In this document: piece by piece, positions 6,600 through 7,975 of the stretch
How the letters are laid out: every line of letters starts with the position of its first letter
Numbering within the stretch: position 1 is the first letter of the stretch
DNA from: an uncultured Roseburia sp.
GTDB taxonomy: Bacteria > Bacillota > Clostridia > Lachnospirales > Lachnospiraceae
DNA: 7,975 nt
Reading direction: 5' to 3'
NCBI GenBank assembly: GCA_945928585.1
Contig: CAMENQ010000099.1
Location: 1 to 7,975 of the forward strand
Made by a program: the position numbers and the translations under genes
The notes under the pieces: generated by a model
What the model saw: the letters and a program-made list of their open reading frames with translations, nothing else
What the model was told of the DNA's origin: nothing
Databases searched by the model: none

Positions 6600-7688
6600 T
6601 TATGAATTAATTCTCTTAACTATCTCATCACCCATGCCTGTACATGTAACCATGGTACATCCGTCAGACATAATGTCAACTGTTCTGATGCCATCCTCAA
6701 GTACCTTTTTAACTGCCGCCTCTACTGCATCTGCTTCCTTATCAAGATCAAAGGAATATCTTAACATCATGGCTGCCGATAATATGGTAGCTATCGGATT
6801 TGCCTTATTCTGTCCTGCTATATCAGGAGCAGCACCGTGGCTCGGCTCATAAAGTCCAAGCTTTCCTGCTCCAAGGCTTGCTGATGATAACATACCGATA
6901 GAGCCTGTTATCATACTTGCTTCGTCTGAAAGAATATCTCCAAACATATTTTCCGTAAGAACTACGTCAAACTGTGCAGGATCCTTTACAAGCTGCATGG
7001 CACAGTTGTCAACAAGCATGTTTTCCACCGTTACCTCAGGGAAATCCTTTGCGACCTCTGCTACCACTGCACTCCATAACCTTGAAGAATCAAGTACGTT
7101 TGCCTTGTCAACGCTTATAACCTTTTTGTTTCTCTTCATAGCTATCTCAAAGGCCTTTACTGCTATTCTTCTGATTTCATTTTCGTCATATTTAAGGGTA
7201 TCAATGGCTGTTCTTACTCCATCGATTACCTCTGTCTTTCTGTCTCCAAAATAAAGACCACCTGTAAGCTCTCTTACAATAATCATATCAAAGCCTGCAT
7301 CTGCAACCTCCTCCTTTAGAGGACATGCACCTTTTAACTCTTTATAAAGATAAGCAGGTCTTAAATTTGCAAAAAGCCCTAAACCCTTTCTAATGGCAAG
7401 TAAGCCTGCCTCAGGTCTTAAGTTTGGCGGCAGTTCATACCAACTGTCCACTCCGACTCGTCCTCCGACGGCTCCTAGTAATACTGCATCGCTGTTTTTT
7501 GCCGTCTGTAATGCTTCGTCGGTCAATGGTACTCCGTATGCATCTATGGATACGCCACCCATAAGAACCTCGGTATATTTAAATTCATGACCGAATTTCT
7601 TTCCTACTGTGTCTAACACCTTCTGTGCTTCCCTTACGATTTCAGGTCCGATACCGTCACCCGGAATCACTGCCACATTAAAATTCAT
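6600..7688 (-). CDS. leuB: 3-isopropylmalate dehydrogenase
   Basis: It oxidises and decarboxylates 3-isopropylmalate to 2-ketoisocaproate with NAD, the third leucine-specific step; the active form in the family is a dimer. The 362-residue protein is full length. It opens with [10 protein letters not shown] (8-17). Substrate arginines R91, R100 and R110 lie in the block [17 protein letters not shown] followed by ANLRP. R139 and Y146 are in [11 protein letters not shown], the LeuB-specific form that separates it from isocitrate and tartrate dehydrogenases. K195 ([10 protein letters not shown]), D227, D251 and D255 ([14 protein letters not shown]) supply the catalytic and Mg ligands, and [12 protein letters not shown] (281-292) binds NAD. 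The ATG at 7688 follows GAGG (7697-7700) by 8 nt. leuB is the first gene of a leuB-ilvD-ilvB operon; leuA, leuC and leuD are not in the window. A promoter with an overlapping inverted repeat lies directly upstream. Confidence 0.97.
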   Translation of the reverse strand: MNFNVAVIPGDGIGPEIVREAQKVLDTVGKKFGHEFKYTEVLMGGVSIDAYGVPLTDEALQTAKNSDAVLLGAVGGRVGVDSWYELPPNLRPEAGLLAIRKGLGLFANLRPAYLYKELKGACPLKEEVADAGFDMIIVRELTGGLYFGDRKTEVIDGVRTAIDTLKYDENEIRRIAVKAFEIAMKRNKKVISVDKANVLDSSRLWSAVVAEVAKDFPEVTVENMLVDNCAMQLVKDPAQFDVVLTENMFGDILSDEASMITGSIGMLSSASLGAGKLGLYEPSHGAAPDIAGQNKANPIATILSAAMMLRYSFDLDKEADAVEAAVKKVLEDGIRTVDIMSDGCTMVTCTGMGDEIVKRINS

Positions 7689-7709
7689 GTCTTTAACCTC
7701 TTTTCTGTT

Positions 7710-7729
7710 TAGACTATTTTACTAGTCTA
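7710..7729. promoter_or_regulatory. leuB: Inverted repeat over the leuB -10, candidate operator
   Basis: TAGACTA (7710-7716) and TAGTCTA (7723-7729) are perfect 7-bp inverted half-sites separated by 6 bp, centred about 31 bp upstream of the leuB start codon. The -10 candidate occupies the centre, so a dimeric regulator bound here would block RNA polymerase. There is no T run after it, so a terminator is unlikely. The binding protein cannot be named from the sequence. Confidence 0.45.
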
Positions 7730-7745
7730 CAATATTTTCCGTCAT
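7716..7745 (-). promoter_or_regulatory. leuB: Candidate sigma-A promoter for leuB-ilvD-ilvB
   Basis: On the minus strand the -10 is TAAAAT (7716-7721, 5 of 6 consensus bases). The -35 is ATGACG (7740-7745, 4 of 6), with an 18-bp spacer. Transcription would start near 7709, leaving a leader of about 20 nt. That is too short for a T-box or leader-peptide attenuator, so any control should act at initiation. Confidence 0.45.
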
Positions 7746-7788
7746 ATTTCAACCTTTAAAGCCAAAAAACAATTATATATAATAATAT

Positions 7789-7975
7789 TTATGTCTCATT
7801 TGTCAGGTATAAATTTTTTTCTTTGATATTAATATTTCTGATTTCAACAGCTGCCATAACCACATTTACAACTACTGCCAGAAAATCCGCTATGGGGCCT
7901 GCGTAAAGTATTCCGTCAATCCCCATAAATACCGGTAAGATAATAATAAGCGGAAGCAGGAATATTATCTGCCTT
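7789..7975 (-). CDS. MATE family efflux transporter, C-terminal end only (gene runs off the window)
   Basis: Only the last 61 codons are present; the 5' part lies beyond the right edge. The translation ends in a hydrophobic helix with LLPLIIILPVFMGIDG, then ILYAGPIADFLA, another helix (VVVNVVMAA) and a polar tail of about 20 residues ending at TAA (7789-7791). The G-x-x-G-x-LYAGPIAD arrangement before the last helix is typical of the final two transmembrane segments of Na+/H+-coupled MATE multidrug exporters of the DinF/NorM superfamily in Firmicutes, which sit in the cytoplasmic membrane. The same strand and a 100-bp gap separate it from leuB. No clear terminator hairpin follows it, only AT-rich DNA with the palindrome ATTATATATAAT (7772-7783), so some read-through into leuB is possible. 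The family call is moderate because so little of the protein is visible. Confidence 0.65.
   Translation of the reverse strand, partial: RQIIFLLPLIIILPVFMGIDGILYAGPIADFLAVVVNVVMAAVEIRNINIKEKNLYLTNET

Noticed and set aside
7694..7710. CodY-like box before leuB
   Set aside because: The best match around AAACAGAAAA fits only about 8 of 15 consensus positions, which is not above what AT-rich DNA gives by chance.
7689..7788. T-box or leader-peptide attenuator before leuB
   Set aside because: The gap is only 100 bp and has no AGGGTGG-like T-box sequence, no terminator/antiterminator pair and no Leu/Val/Ile-rich short frame.

Overview
The window looks like a chromosomal fragment of a low-GC Firmicute, most likely a clostridial member of the Lachnospiraceae type. 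The basis is AT-rich intergenic DNA, strong AGGAGG ribosome binding sites, GC-rich terminator stems in an AT-rich background, a short ACT-domain form of SerA and an E. coli-like PGH form of IlvD. The genus cannot be fixed from the sequence alone.

Layout from left to right. A small plus-strand gene (76-432) encodes a three-helix SemiSWEET/PQ-loop membrane protein and ends at a strong intrinsic terminator (517-542). Next is a 125-bp non-coding stretch rich in short inverted repeats, closed by a second strong plus-strand terminator hairpin that touches the serA stop codon. Everything to the right of this is on the minus strand. In transcription order (right to left) it holds the 3' end of a MATE-type efflux transporter (7789 to window end), then leuB, ilvD and ilvB (closely spaced, surely one operon), then serC and serA. 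The SemiSWEET gene is convergent with serA.

How the genes fit together. IlvB makes acetolactate (or acetohydroxybutyrate) and IlvD makes the 2-keto acids of valine and isoleucine. LeuB acts after 2-ketoisovalerate has been diverted to leucine. SerA and SerC perform the first two steps of serine synthesis from 3-phosphoglycerate. The acetolactate synthase small subunit, IlvC, LeuACD, transaminase and SerB are not in the window, so both pathways must be completed by genes elsewhere. leuB has a credible promoter whose -10 lies inside a 7-bp inverted repeat. serC has a credible promoter whose -35 lies inside a long imperfect palindrome just after ilvB, so leuB-ilvD-ilvB and serC-serA are probably two transcription units.

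The coding content is ordinary amino-acid biosynthesis and I found no new multi-gene system. The points worth a second look are non-coding: the repeat-rich 571-697 stretch (possible small RNA or tandem terminators), the 70-bp palindrome at 3118-3187, and the inverted repeat over the leuB promoter. On the protein side they are the atypical active-site region of the short SerA and the WP-for-PQ change with a long polar tail in the SemiSWEET protein.
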